A DNA stretch of 64,000 nt from CBDFGT01 sp965247225 (GCA_965247225.1 CBDFGT010000023.1:124001-188000); one strand, 5' to 3'; shown: positions 17,505 through 26,205, counted from the first letter of the stretch. Program-made: numbers and translations. The notes: generated by a model not told the origin, from the sequence alone.

Positions 17505-18419
17505 CTATGCGCCAGCCTGTCGTTCAGGCAAACCCGCCTGTGCGGTGCGCACGAAGTTCAGCGCGGGGTGCGAAAGAGGCGCACCCCGCCGCCATGCAAG
17601 GCCCACCTGCACTGATGGCAAATCGCCCGAGATATCCCTGATCCCGATACGGTCCCCTTCCAGCGACCAGGGGCGGTAAACAAGGCTGGGCAATATTGCC
17701 AGCCCCGCGCCGGTGGCCACCAGTGACCGCACGGCCTCCACACTCCGGGTGCGGAAGGCCACTTCGGGTTTCACCGCAAGCGCGGACATCAGGCGGCGGG
17801 TCGATTCCTCAATTTCATCCACCATCAACTGGATGAGCGGCATGCCCGCCAGATCATCAAGCGCGATGCGTTCCTGATCGGCCAGCGGATGGCCAAGCGG
17901 CAGCCACAGCCGATAGGGGGAGACGAGCAGCGTTTCCACATTCAGCGCCATGCGATCCCTGACAGATGATGTCAGCAGGACAGCCACATCCAGCTCTCCC
18001 CCGATCAGCAGATGTTGCAGGTAATCGCCGCTGTCTTCCACCACTGAAAGTTCCACCTGCGGAAAAGCGCGACGGAACCGGCGCAAGATATCGGAAAGCA
18101 CATAGCCTGCAACAAGCGAGGTGACGCCCAGCGACAAACGCCCCGTCAAAGGCCCCGTTTCATCGGCAAACGCGGTGCGGGAAATCGCCACATCCGACAG
18201 GATCTGCTGCGCGTGGCGCAGAAAGGCACTGCCTTTTTGCGTGATCAAAAGCCCTCTTGCCAAACGGTCGAACAATTGCACGCCAAGGTCATCCTCCAGT
18301 GCGCGGATCGCCTCGGTCACGGATGACTGCGAGATGGAAAGGGCGCGCGCCGCGCCCGAAACAGATCCTGCTGCGGCCGCGGCAATAAAAAACTGAAGCT
18401 GGCGCAGCGTAAAGGCCAT
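17505..18419 (-). CDS. LysR-family transcriptional regulator
   Basis: 304 residues: N-terminal helix-turn-helix (GSVSGAARALSISQSSVTEAI) and a C-terminal effector domain with LDVAVLLTSS and VATGAGLAILPSL. It is of the CynR/CysB-like size class. It lies directly upstream of the ydcSTUVW-like operon on the same strand and probably controls it in response to the transported amine. In E. coli the corresponding operon is next to ydcR, a MocR-type regulator, so the regulator has been exchanged here. Confidence 0.88.
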   Translation of the reverse strand: MAFTLRQLQFFIAAAAAGSVSGAARALSISQSSVTEAIRALEDDLGVQLFDRLARGLLITQKGSAFLRHAQQILSDVAISRTAFADETGPLTGRLSLGVTSLVAGYVLSDILRRFRRAFPQVELSVVEDSGDYLQHLLIGGELDVAVLLTSSVRDRMALNVETLLVSPYRLWLPLGHPLADQERIALDDLAGMPLIQLMVDEIEESTRRLMSALAVKPEVAFRTRSVEAVRSLVATGAGLAILPSLVYRPWSLEGDRIGIRDISGDLPSVQVGLAWRRGAPLSHPALNFVRTAQAGLPERQAGA

Positions 18420-18653
18420 AAATGGACTCCCGAAAGCATTGATGAAACAATGTTACAGACAATCCCTGTCTTGGTAAACCCGTTCCGGCCGGGCCAGATT
18501 TTACCCTGCAGCAATTTTCTCCATCACCCGGTCTGGACCCGACAACACCTGCAATCTGGCACAACAGCAGGCCCGGGATCTGTCCTTCCGCCAGTCGCCA
18601 ATGGCTTCAAAAGCTGATGCTGACCGATAGATCGTCATCGGCAGCCACCGGCA

Positions 18654-18880
18654 TCATTCCCGCAGCCAGTCCACCCGACAGCCGCAGACGCCGATCGGTC
18701 CACCATCATACTGCCCTTTGCGGTCGCCGGTGATGCCATTGTCGGTCATAATCAGTGTGGCAAAGCCTTGAGGACAAATCTCCAGCCATATGGCATCAGC
18801 CAGGAAATGTTGTGGCGGGAATCCGTCCACGACAATGACACCAAAATCCGCAAACATGATCACCTTACGCCCGGCAATTC
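18654..18880 (-). pseudogene. Possible 3' remnant of an unidentified gene
   Basis: A minus-strand frame ending at TGA 18654-18656 reads as plausible protein for about 75 codons (VIMFADFGVIVVDGF…, …IMTDNGITGD…, …GPIGVCGCRVDWLRE). Its upstream part dissolves into an IS-end fragment. I do not recognise the family. It may be the tail of a gene truncated when the island was rearranged. The remainder of 18420-18650 shows nothing recognisable. Confidence 0.3.
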
Positions 18881-18920
18881 CAGTAACACCACACCAATTC
18901 GCTTGATAAACGCCATAAGC

Positions 18921-18945
18921 CCGAAAAGTGGGAGCCTGTTTCCGG
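18921..18945. repeat. Copy of a short palindromic repeat also seen at 38273-38315
   Basis: Positions 18921-18945 (ccgaaaagtgggag…ccgg) match, in inverted orientation, the core of the palindromic unit at 38284-38308. Similar motifs pairing CCGAAAA with a CCACTTT segment are widespread in Rhizobiales intergenic DNA; that is recalled knowledge, not searched. Confidence 0.45.
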
Positions 18946-18950
18946 GTTTG

Positions 18951-19075
18951 ATCATGTCCCCTGTCTTGGTGTAGCTTCTGACGTCCACAGCGTCTCCGGT
19001 TCTGTCCGGATTGGATATCAGAGGGCCACTTCGGGCAGGCTAATGATGTGATCACCGCTCATTTGGATGAGGGTT
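18951..19075 (-). mobile_element. End fragment of an IS256-family element
   Basis: This stretch aligns, at roughly three bases in four, with the terminal 115 bases of the IS256-family element that begins at 28409. It has the same CATGTCCC start, the shared TGTAGCTTCTGAC block, GGATATCAG and CGCTCATTT. On the minus strand it still encodes a transposase tail (…QMSGDHIISLPEVAL, stop) homologous to QMSDDPIISMPAIAR in the larger element. The rest of this copy is gone; it abuts the 3' end of the SDR gene of the sugar cluster. Confidence 0.75.
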
Positions 19076-19103
19076 GAGCTGGCACAATGAATGAGTCCTG
19101 AGC

Positions 19104-19877
19104 CTAGCGAACTTGTCCACCATCGAGCGTCCATACTGCACCGGTTGCAAAACGTGCCGAATCCGAGGCTAGGAAAACGGCGAGGCTTGCCGCATCGGCA
19201 GGCTCTCCAAGCATGCCGAGGCTGACCTCTCGATCCAGCATGCGTTTCAATGCTGCCTCATCTTCCCTCGACCGGCGATCCCAGACAGATCCTTCGAACA
19301 GCATGTTCCCCAATGCAATGGCATTGATCCGTGTTCCCTCACGCGCAAGAGGGCGCGCTATGCCCTTGACATAGGCGTTTAGCGCCGCTTTTGCCGCACT
19401 GTAGGTCACCGGAGCGCCTGGAATACTGTTTACGCCGCAGATCGAAGAAATACACACGATTGCCCCGGACATACGCCCTCGAACCGCTTCAACCATGTTC
19501 GTGGTCGAAAACAGGTTTATTGCGAACATCCTCTGCCACTCCTGATAAGTTTCAGTTCCAGGGGAAACAGATCCGCCGCTTCCAACGTTACAGACGAGAA
19601 CATCGAGCCTTCCGAATTGCAGCAATACCGTATCGATGATCCGCTGCGCATCGGTCGGCGAGGTGACGTCGCCTATACAAGGTACGCATATGCGGCCTTC
19701 CTTTGCTTGTGCGGAAAGGTATGATACTGTCCTATCAACTTGCTCCGGGTCACGACCATTTATGATAACGTTACACCCTTCGGCAAGAAAGGCTTCTGCA
19801 AGTCCCTTTCCGATACCACGTGAGCTGCCGGTTATAAGAACATTCTTACATTCCGGTATGTGCATACGTGCGGGCAT
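19104..19877 (-). CDS. Short-chain dehydrogenase/reductase, last gene of the sugar cluster
   Basis: About 257 residues of classical SDR type: cofactor motif TGSSRGIG, NVGSGG in place of the NAG motif, catalytic YSAAK, and a C-terminal DGGQVR. The NGRD after the second strand suggests NADP(H). I place the start at ATG 19877, one base after the VOC stop. It probably oxidises or reduces a hydroxyl/keto group of the sugar or of an acyl modification. An SDR of this kind (PtmA-like) occurs in legionaminic-type gene sets, but the assignment to a step is inference. Confidence 0.85.
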   Translation of the reverse strand: MPARMHIPECKNVLITGSSRGIGKGLAEAFLAEGCNVIINGRDPEQVDRTVSYLSAQAKEGRICVPCIGDVTSPTDAQRIIDTVLLQFGRLDVLVCNVGSGGSVSPGTETYQEWQRMFAINLFSTTNMVEAVRGRMSGAIVCISSICGVNSIPGAPVTYSAAKAALNAYVKGIARPLAREGTRINAIALGNMLFEGSVWDRRSREDEAALKRMLDREVSLGMLGEPADAASLAVFLASDSARFATGAVWTLDGGQVR

Positions 19878-19878
19878 A

Positions 19879-20310
19879 TCAACGCATCTCCACAAGTTCA
19901 AGCAGATTGCCCTCGGTGTCGTGACAGTAGAACACGAATACTTTTTGATCAGGGGATGCTGCAGGCTGATTCACTATGCTTCCCCCAAGTGCGATAACAC
20001 GTTCAGCCGCTTCCGTCGCATTTCTGACGCTGAATGCGATATGCGACATTCCAACTCGCTGGGAAGATTGAAGACTTATGTCATCTTGAGCAGGATGAGA
20101 TTCATAATGCAGCAATTCGACCAGTGATCCGTCATCCGCCTTCAACTTCACCCAGTTGATCACGGCACCATTTACGCCGACGACCTGTTCAATGAAATCA
20201 CCGGACTCTTTCATTTTCGAAAAAAGCCGCAGGCCGAGACCTTCATAAAATGCCTGCTGTCGTGCGATATTCCTGACGACAATGCCCGTATGACGGGTTG
20301 CCAATATCAT
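19879..20310 (-). CDS. VOC-superfamily (glyoxalase/dioxygenase fold) protein
   Basis: 143 residues, a single vicinal-oxygen-chelate domain. Candidate metal ligands are His in TRHTGIV, Glu in SLVELLHY, His in GMSHIAF and Glu in GNLLELVEM, in the usual spacing. VOC proteins include epimerases, lyases and dioxygenases. It overlaps the aminotransferase gene by 4 bases, so it belongs to the same transcript. A 2-epimerase- or isomerase-type reaction on a sugar intermediate would fit the cluster, but there is no direct evidence. Confidence 0.8.
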   Translation of the reverse strand: MILATRHTGIVVRNIARQQAFYEGLGLRLFSKMKESGDFIEQVVGVNGAVINWVKLKADDGSLVELLHYESHPAQDDISLQSSQRVGMSHIAFSVRNATEAAERVIALGGSIVNQPAASPDQKVFVFYCHDTEGNLLELVEMR

Positions 20311-21695
20311 GCCGCGAATCCTTCAATAGAGTCGGCGATGGCGTTCTCAAGCACCGAGATTCCATCCATCAATGCCTCTTCGTGTATCGACAGCGGCGGA
20401 GCAAGCTTTATCGATTCACGGCCTGTGTGAACAACGAGAAGACCTCGCTGCATGCATAGCAGCGCGATACGATCACAAAGTGTACTCAAAGGTGTCCCTG
20501 TCTTGTCAGTAAAGATGACGGCGGCCAGCAGGCCCTTACCGTTGACTATTCGCAGATGATCAGGGAACCTGGCTTTGATACGGTTGAGTTCACGTTGGAA
20601 AACAACGCCGAGCGTGGCACTGTTTTCAATCAGTCCGTCCTCGAAAAGCGCATCAAGCGTCGCTTTTCCGGCTGCACATACGATAGGATTTGCCGAATGT
20701 GTCGAACTCATCGAGCCGATTTCTGGCAGGTCCATGACTTCTGCCGAGCCCAGAACGAGCGATAGCGGCACGCCTGACCCAGCACCCTTGCCGCAACATA
20801 GAAGGTCTGCCTCGACGCCATAGTGCATGTAGCCGAACAATTTACCCGTACGTCCGAACCCTGCCTGCATTTCGTCAAATGTGAGCAAAATATTGCGTGC
20901 TTTGGCGAATTCAGAGACTGCCTGCACAAATTCTGGCGGGTAGAAGACAGCGCCCCACCCTTGAAATGTTTCCATCAGGAAGCCACAGATATCCTGATCC
21001 GGATCGAGTCCGTACTGTTCGATAGCCAAATCCATGCTGCGCCTGAAGAAACCGGCAGGATCGGTCATCGCTTCTTCGTCCCACGGATACGGGAAGGGAA
21101 GGTGTATAATGTTTGGATCGTGGTAACCGATCCAGTCCTTCTGGCCTTTGTTTGATGCAAGCATCTGAGCTCCAAGCGTGCGCCCGTGCCAGTTGCCGTC
21201 AAATCCGATGATAACACCACGCCTTTTGCCGTGCTTGCGTCCGTAAAGCCGCATGAGCTTCAGGCCACACTCAACGGCTTCCGTTCCCGCAGAAAGCAGG
21301 AATGCCTTTTCAAACTGCCTGGGAGTCCGCGCTATCAGGTTCCGAAGATAGTCAAAACGCCACTTGTTGGCATAGGTGTATGTATGCAGCAGCGGTGTCT
21401 CAATAACATCGCGCAGAGCCGAGACGATGCGAGGATTGCTGTGGCCGGCGTTGGTCACGAAAATTGTGCTGGTAAAGTCGATCCAAGTGTTACCCCAAGC
21501 GTCGAATACCTGGAAATCGACGGCACGATCCCAAACCACCGGCATCTGGCCGTGCATGGAATTTGATTCTACCGAGTAGAGCTCTTCCAGCATCGGAACA
21601 CTTTCCGGCACGGGAAGCTTGGTTTGGATACGTCGATATTTCGATTCGACAAAAGGAACGTCCTGCGGGACATGAGAGAATGCGGAGCCAGCCAT
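20307..21695 (-). CDS. Class III PLP-dependent aminotransferase
   Basis: About 462 residues from ATG 21695, placed two codons after the cytidylyltransferase stop. It shows the class III pattern: LLSAGTEAVECG for phosphate binding, WHGRTLGAQ, LTFDEMQAGFGRTG with the PLP-ring Asp, and CCGKGAGSGVPLS with the Schiff-base Lys. SSTHSANPIVCAA completes the active site. Class III enzymes (GSA aminomutase, ornithine/4-aminobutyrate transaminases) are unusual in sugar-acid clusters, where DegT/AHBA enzymes normally add the amino group. Here it may aminate a terminal keto/aldehyde carbon or make an amine-bearing side chain. The function is inferred only. Confidence 0.87.
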   Translation of the reverse strand: MAGSAFSHVPQDVPFVESKYRRIQTKLPVPESVPMLEELYSVESNSMHGQMPVVWDRAVDFQVFDAWGNTWIDFTSTIFVTNAGHSNPRIVSALRDVIETPLLHTYTYANKWRFDYLRNLIARTPRQFEKAFLLSAGTEAVECGLKLMRLYGRKHGKRRGVIIGFDGNWHGRTLGAQMLASNKGQKDWIGYHDPNIIHLPFPYPWDEEAMTDPAGFFRRSMDLAIEQYGLDPDQDICGFLMETFQGWGAVFYPPEFVQAVSEFAKARNILLTFDEMQAGFGRTGKLFGYMHYGVEADLLCCGKGAGSGVPLSLVLGSAEVMDLPEIGSMSSTHSANPIVCAAGKATLDALFEDGLIENSATLGVVFQRELNRIKARFPDHLRIVNGKGLLAAVIFTDKTGTPLSTLCDRIALLCMQRGLLVVHTGRESIKLAPPLSIHEEALMDGISVLENAIADSIEGFAA

Positions 21696-21696
21696 T

Positions 21697-22446
21697 TTAT
21701 GCCTTCGAGGCTTGAGTTGCGAGATAATCGAGAACGACAGAACCATGACGCTCGACCTGTATCGAAATCAATTCGAGCTCTTCGGCAGAATCAACCTCAT
21801 TACAGAACGGACTTTCATATGCGTACACACGGTCACCATGGAAGCCATCAGTTCCCATGACGAAGGACGCACGAATAATATCCACATATCCGTCCGGGAT
21901 GTAGACCGTAGGATAGGCTTGTCTAGGCAGGTTGAAACGGTCGAGTTTGGTCTCATCGCTCGTCAGCCCTGTAAAGATTCCCTCATCGTTGCGGCGGAAC
22001 CATTTGAAAGGCGACTCCGGTGATGCATGCGCCGAGCGCAACGCTGTACAGTCGGCACGATTCAGGAAAATGTCTATAGCCTCATCCATCAGCTTCGGGT
22101 TGCGGAGCGGAGTTGTCGGACGCAAATGCACCCAATGCTCAGGCACCAGTCCCTCATTCTCCTTCAGCCAGTTCATGGCATGAAGGGCAAAGTCACGGTC
22201 TGTTGACGTGTCTGTCGAAAATTCGTCAGGTCGCAAGAAGGGCACTTCTGCACCATAGGATCGCGCAATCTCGGCGTAGTCTTCGGAATCCGTCGAGACG
22301 AGCACACGCGAGATGAGGGAAGACATTTTGGCAGCAGCAATACTGTAGGCGATCAGCGGAAATCCGCCTATAGGTGCCAGATTCTTGTGAATCACACTTT
22401 TTGACTTACTGCGAGCTGGAATGATGGCAACGACATCGTTATTCAT
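21697..22446 (-). CDS. CMP-sugar synthetase (acylneuraminate cytidylyltransferase family)
   Basis: 249 residues with the NeuA/KdsB-like nucleotidyltransferase fold: IIPARSKSKSVIHKN at the N-terminus, VLVSTDSEDYAEIA, LRPTTPLRNP, and YIPDGYVDI near the end. Relatives activate nonulosonic acids or Kdo with CTP, releasing pyrophosphate. The CTP-binding loop departs from the usual ARxGSKG: both glycines are replaced. It is followed directly by the aminotransferase gene and preceded by a methyltransferase gene. Together with the NeuB-like gene it marks the cluster as making a CMP-activated 3-deoxy ulosonic acid. Confidence 0.85.
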   Translation of the reverse strand: MNNDVVAIIPARSKSKSVIHKNLAPIGGFPLIAYSIAAAKMSSLISRVLVSTDSEDYAEIARSYGAEVPFLRPDEFSTDTSTDRDFALHAMNWLKENEGLVPEHWVHLRPTTPLRNPKLMDEAIDIFLNRADCTALRSAHASPESPFKWFRRNDEGIFTGLTSDETKLDRFNLPRQAYPTVYIPDGYVDIIRASFVMGTDGFHGDRVYAYESPFCNEVDSAEELELISIQVERHGSVVLDYLATQASKA

Positions 22447-22485
22447 GAATGGGCCGACTTCTGGACTGTTAAAATTATTTTATCA

Positions 22486-23397
22486 TTACACATTGCGCCC
22501 GACAATAACCAGAGTATCGGTGAAATCTGACCGCTGAAGAACACTTTCATATGCTCTGTGGAGTGTTCCATCATTTAGAAATGCGAAGGTTTCATGACCA
22601 CCCTGAAGGCCGTGCCTTGCCCAATTGAGATGGTTGGAAATAGGATAGCGCTGAACTCCACTGACCGATACGACCTGAAAACCAGCTTCGGAAATGGCGA
22701 AACGCAGCGTTTCTCGCGTATGAAGCACCAGATGCTCGCTCCAAAGTGTGAAGCGTTTGAAAGGGTCACTGTCGAGCGGGCCAAGAAGAAAATCACGAGC
22801 GTGGGGAACTTCTGCAATCAGGGTGCTGCCCACATGCATATGTTTCCGAATATGGGAAAGCGTGGCTATAGGATCGGGCAGGTGCTCCAGTACATGGAAC
22901 ATGCTGACGACACCGAATGACCGTCCAAATTCCGCAAGATCCTTGCGCACATCGAATCCAGCTTTTCTAACATGCGCAGTTTGAATCGCGTTGAGTTCGG
23001 TCGCTGCGATGCTTCTCGCAAATGGACCTGCGGTTGACAGGATATCACCGAATCCGCAGCCGAAATCGAGCCAGTCCTTGCCCGGAACATATGATTTGAG
23101 AAGTTCGGTTCTCCTGTCAAGATCGAACTTGTCGATCGGGCCGCCCCAGAAACCATCACGAGTCTCACCGAAGGATTTTTCTTCATAGTGTTCGGCTGTT
23201 GCGTGGGCGATGTCCTTGATGAAAATCGCGCCGGTTCTGCGGCAGCGAACCATCGGCATGTTATCTGAATCGCGCGCGCCTTCTGAATAGGTTTCAAGGT
23301 CGCATTCGTGAACGACACCACTTTTTAGAAGCTGCGCAAGGAAAGGATTGAACATTCTTCTTTCTCCGCCCGAGAGTTTGTAAGTTTCTGTCATATT
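22486..23397 (-). CDS. Class I SAM-dependent methyltransferase
   Basis: 303 residues from ATG 23397; the longer upstream frame overlaps the preceding gene and reads as noise. A SAM-binding motif WLDFGCGFGDIL lies near residue 115, followed by FGVVSMFHVLEHLPDP, typical of Methyltransf_23-type enzymes that act on sugars and glycans. An N-terminal segment (CRRTGAIF) precedes the domain. It begins 22 bases after the stop of the isomerase gene. It may O- or N-methylate the sugar, a common capping modification in surface glycans. The acceptor is unknown. Confidence 0.85.
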   Translation of the reverse strand, partial: NMTETYKLSGGERRMFNPFLAQLLKSGVVHECDLETYSEGARDSDNMPMVRCRRTGAIFIKDIAHATAEHYEEKSFGETRDGFWGGPIDKFDLDRRTELLKSYVPGKDWLDFGCGFGDILSTAGPFARSIAATELNAIQTAHVRKAGFDVRKDLAEFGRSFGVVSMFHVLEHLPDPIATLSHIRKHMHVGSTLIAEVPHARDFLLGPLDSDPFKRFTLWSEHLVLHTRETLRFAISEAGFQVVSVSGVQRYPISNHLNWARHGLQGGHETFAFLNDGTLHRAYESVLQRSDFTDTLVIVGRNV

Positions 23398-23419
23398 TGG
23401 AATCTGTATAGTTGAGACA

Positions 23420-24271
23420 TCACTCAAGTTCGACAGGAAGGCGCGATCCCATTCCCTGTTTGACCCAATCCAACTGCTGCTTGAATATTCCCACACCCTC
23501 GTCATCACGAAAAGCCTGCATGATGATCGGTCCGCTATACGTCTCCCGCTCCAGAACATCGAGAAACGCAGAAAATGCCGTGTTGCCTGTTCCAAGCAAG
23601 ACGGATCCACCATTGCGAATCCTGTCCTTGATGTGAATGTCGGAAATCCGTGCGCCGTAGGCTGCAAACTCCTCCTTAACATCAAAACCAAGCGAAGCGC
23701 TGTTCCCTGTGTCATAATTGACCGTGACATTGGAAAAGGGCAAACGCTCAAGGAGTGCTGCGAAGTCGCCGGGCGCGAGGTCGGTTTCCAGCGCAAGGTT
23801 CATCCCGTGCTTTGAGACAATCGGCGCTGCCGCGCTCAACCGTTCGACAAGTCTTTGCTTGTCTTCGACTTCCCTCAGGCTTGACTGATCGACGCAAGGT
23901 ATTACGATGTCGCGTACGCCTATTTTCGCGGCATTGACAATAAGCGTGTCGAGAACGGCCATGCTCTGTGCAGCCTGTACGTCGTCTGCCACATGAAGCG
24001 GAGCTTCCATGAAGTAGTCGGCGCAGATTGATCGCACAGCCACACCGCTGCTTTCGATGATGCTCTTGATCGCCTGAAGACCGGTCTGCGACATCAACGG
24101 GTTCCGGTCGGCGTCATTGTAGTCGAGAATGAATTCGATCGCCTGAAGGCCTAGCGAAGCTGCTATCGGGAACTCATCCTGCCAGTAGCCAAGGGGATGA
24201 GCCTGATAGCGCCCCAAATATTTCGGGAGGAGTCGTCCCTGCATCACACCAAACAGATTTTTGTAACTCAT
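23420..24271 (-). CDS. Sugar phosphate isomerase/epimerase (xylose isomerase-like TIM barrel)
   Basis: 283 residues, AP-endonuclease-2 fold. Expected metal ligands are visible: Glu in LALETDL, Asp in VNYDTGN, and the ISDIHIKDR segment. The N-terminus (FGVMQGRLLPK) has the Gln/Gly-Arg pattern of this family. It probably catalyses an aldose-ketose or 3-epimerase step. It is 17 bases downstream of the NeuB fusion gene, which carries a second domain of the same fold, so two related barrels act in the pathway. Confidence 0.85.
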   Translation of the reverse strand: MSYKNLFGVMQGRLLPKYLGRYQAHPLGYWQDEFPIAASLGLQAIEFILDYNDADRNPLMSQTGLQAIKSIIESSGVAVRSICADYFMEAPLHVADDVQAAQSMAVLDTLIVNAAKIGVRDIVIPCVDQSSLREVEDKQRLVERLSAAAPIVSKHGMNLALETDLAPGDFAALLERLPFSNVTVNYDTGNSASLGFDVKEEFAAYGARISDIHIKDRIRNGGSVLLGTGNTAFSAFLDVLERETYSGPIIMQAFRDDEGVGIFKQQLDWVKQGMGSRLPVELE

Positions 24272-24288
24272 CGTTTGTTTCCAATCGC

Positions 24289-26205
24289 CTAGAGTCGGCC
24301 TTCAAGCCGTTCGAGCGCAATCCAGAAGCCTTCTCCTGCATTTTTGTGCCCCTGCCATATCTCAGGAATGAAGGATGCCGCCGGGCAGCCCTCCGAAAGG
24401 ATATTTCCAAGGCGATCAAAATCGATTTCACCCTCGCCGATCTGCAGGCCCTCTCCGTTCAGTCCCGCCGCGTCGCCTAAATGGAGATGCGCCGTTAACG
24501 GAGCGATCTTGCGCGCAAAATCGTAAAAGTCACTTTTAAAATAATTGCAGGTGAGGCGCGAATGCGAAATGTCGAAACACATCCGCAGGCCGAGTTCACC
24601 GCACCATCTCAGGATATCGTCTATCTCTACAAAAAGGTTCTGGTAACGCTGTCCGCCGAAATGCCATGGGAATGGTGCCATCGTTTGCGGAATCAGCTCA
24701 ACCCCATCCAGGTCCAGCACTTGAAGACTGTCTGCGAAGCGTTCGTAGTAGCCTTCGAGCAGGTGTTTGGGCAGCGGCGCGTCCATGGAGAAGCCGCCTA
24801 TATTGGCGATGATAACGGGCCGCTCGGTTCGTGGGAAGAAATACTTCAACTCTCGGGTGATATCGACGAGACGTTGTGTCTCATCGATTGATTTTCGCCG
24901 GTAGGCTTCGTCAGGAGTCGCCAGATCCATAAGCATGGAGTTGGCGAAGAGTTCCGGCGCGTGGACGGCGAGAATTGCCGGGTACGTTCCTTCAAGAAAG
25001 TCCGCAGGCTTCAGGTTCATGTCCGAATAGGAGAAATGAAACTCGAAAAGGTCGGGTTGCACCCGCGCATTATACTGCTTGAAATCATGATAACGGACAG
25101 GCACCCCCCAGGGCCGCCTAAATGCATAGGCCCCGGGGTTAATTGACCCTGATGCAATGTCGGAGGCGTAAAAGAAACCTTCTTCTTCCACGTCCCGCCG
25201 CAGCACGGTTCCAACAAGCGCATCGAAATTCTGAGGCGAAACGCCCTGGCCTGGACTGCGCACCTTCACGTCTTCGGCGGCAACTTTCGTTCCAGCCTTC
25301 AGCGGGCGTGCCGCGACCAGGCTCTTGCCGAGATTTTCCCGATTGATCATTTCGCCCTGCGACAGCTTGCGCTCTGTGTCTGATCCGAGCGCTTGTTCCA
25401 CTTCGCGCAATCCCACGACTAGCGATGCAAACTCTCGCGGCTCCAGACTCGCCGCGTGATCCGGTCCTTCCATGTTGCGGTCCAGCGTGAAATGCCTTTC
25501 GATGACACAGGCACCAAGTGCGCCTGCAGCAATCGAAACGGCAGTGCCGCGTTCATGCCCTGAATAGCCGACATAAGCGTGCAGCTTCTGCAAGCTCTTC
25601 ATCCAGAGAAGGTTGATGTCGTGGAACGGCGCGGGATAAGTGCTGTTGCAATGGAGCAGCACGAATTGCGTCTTGCGGTCGTTCAAGAATGCGACGGTCT
25701 GTTCAACTTCACTCATACGGCTCATACCGGTCGACAGGATGAGAGTCTTGCCGGTCTTCGCAAGCCTGTCGAGCAACGGCATATTGGTGAGGTCGGCGGA
25801 TGCAACCTTGTATCCCTTCACCCCGAATCCTTCTAGGACATCCACGCTTGTGTGATCCCACGGCGTACACATATAAAGAATGGACTTGGAGGCACAGTAA
25901 TCTGCAACGCGACGGTGCTCATCGACCGTCAGCTCGAAGCGGTTAAGAAGATCTACGACATATTCCGTGCCGAGATCCTCGCCGCTCTTTTCCAATGTCC
26001 TGCGGCGATAGACCTGATCGATATGGCGCATCTGGAACTTGACGCAGTCAGCTCCAGCTGCGGCCGCCAGATCAACCATTTCCAAAGCGCATTCGATCGA
26101 GCCGTTGTGGTTGTTGCCAATTTCGGCAATAATGAAAATGCGATTTCCGCCAATAGCGAAAGGGCCGATTTCAAGCTTATCGTATTTCATTTTCCTGTGT
26201 GCCAT
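24289..26205 (-). CDS. Fusion of NeuB-like sialic acid synthase, SAF domain and TIM-barrel isomerase
   Basis: 638 residues. Residues 1 to about 270 are a NeuB-type synthase: IIAEIGNNHNGS, CVKFQMR, LILSTGMS, HCNSTYPAP and the conserved ERHFTLDRNMEGPDH. About 285-345 is an SAF antifreeze-like domain (LVAARPLKAGTKV). From about 370 to the end a second TIM barrel shows HAPELF, VIIANIGG, CFDISHSRL and HLHLGDA, the pattern of sugar phosphate isomerases. NeuB enzymes condense PEP with an aldose to make a 3-deoxy-2-ulosonate. The fused barrel could feed the sugar acceptor. Free-standing NeuB is about 350 residues. ATG 26205 gives a 29-base overlap with the kinase gene; ATG 26190 is possible. Confidence 0.88.
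   Translation of the reverse strand: MAHRKMKYDKLEIGPFAIGGNRIFIIAEIGNNHNGSIECALEMVDLAAAAGADCVKFQMRHIDQVYRRRTLEKSGEDLGTEYVVDLLNRFELTVDEHRRVADYCASKSILYMCTPWDHTSVDVLEGFGVKGYKVASADLTNMPLLDRLAKTGKTLILSTGMSRMSEVEQTVAFLNDRKTQFVLLHCNSTYPAPFHDINLLWMKSLQKLHAYVGYSGHERGTAVSIAAGALGACVIERHFTLDRNMEGPDHAASLEPREFASLVVGLREVEQALGSDTERKLSQGEMINRENLGKSLVAARPLKAGTKVAAEDVKVRSPGQGVSPQNFDALVGTVLRRDVEEEGFFYASDIASGSINPGAYAFRRPWGVPVRYHDFKQYNARVQPDLFEFHFSYSDMNLKPADFLEGTYPAILAVHAPELFANSMLMDLATPDEAYRRKSIDETQRLVDITRELKYFFPRTERPVIIANIGGFSMDAPLPKHLLEGYYERFADSLQVLDLDGVELIPQTMAPFPWHFGGQRYQNLFVEIDDILRWCGELGLRMCFDISHSRLTCNYFKSDFYDFARKIAPLTAHLHLGDAAGLNGEGLQIGEGEIDFDRLGNILSEGCPAASFIPEIWQGHKNAGEGFWIALERLEGRL

Noticed and set aside
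22486..23796. Methyltransferase start at 23796
   Set aside because: The first 133 codons of that frame are antisense-like noise overlapping the isomerase gene; ATG 23397 begins the family-like sequence.
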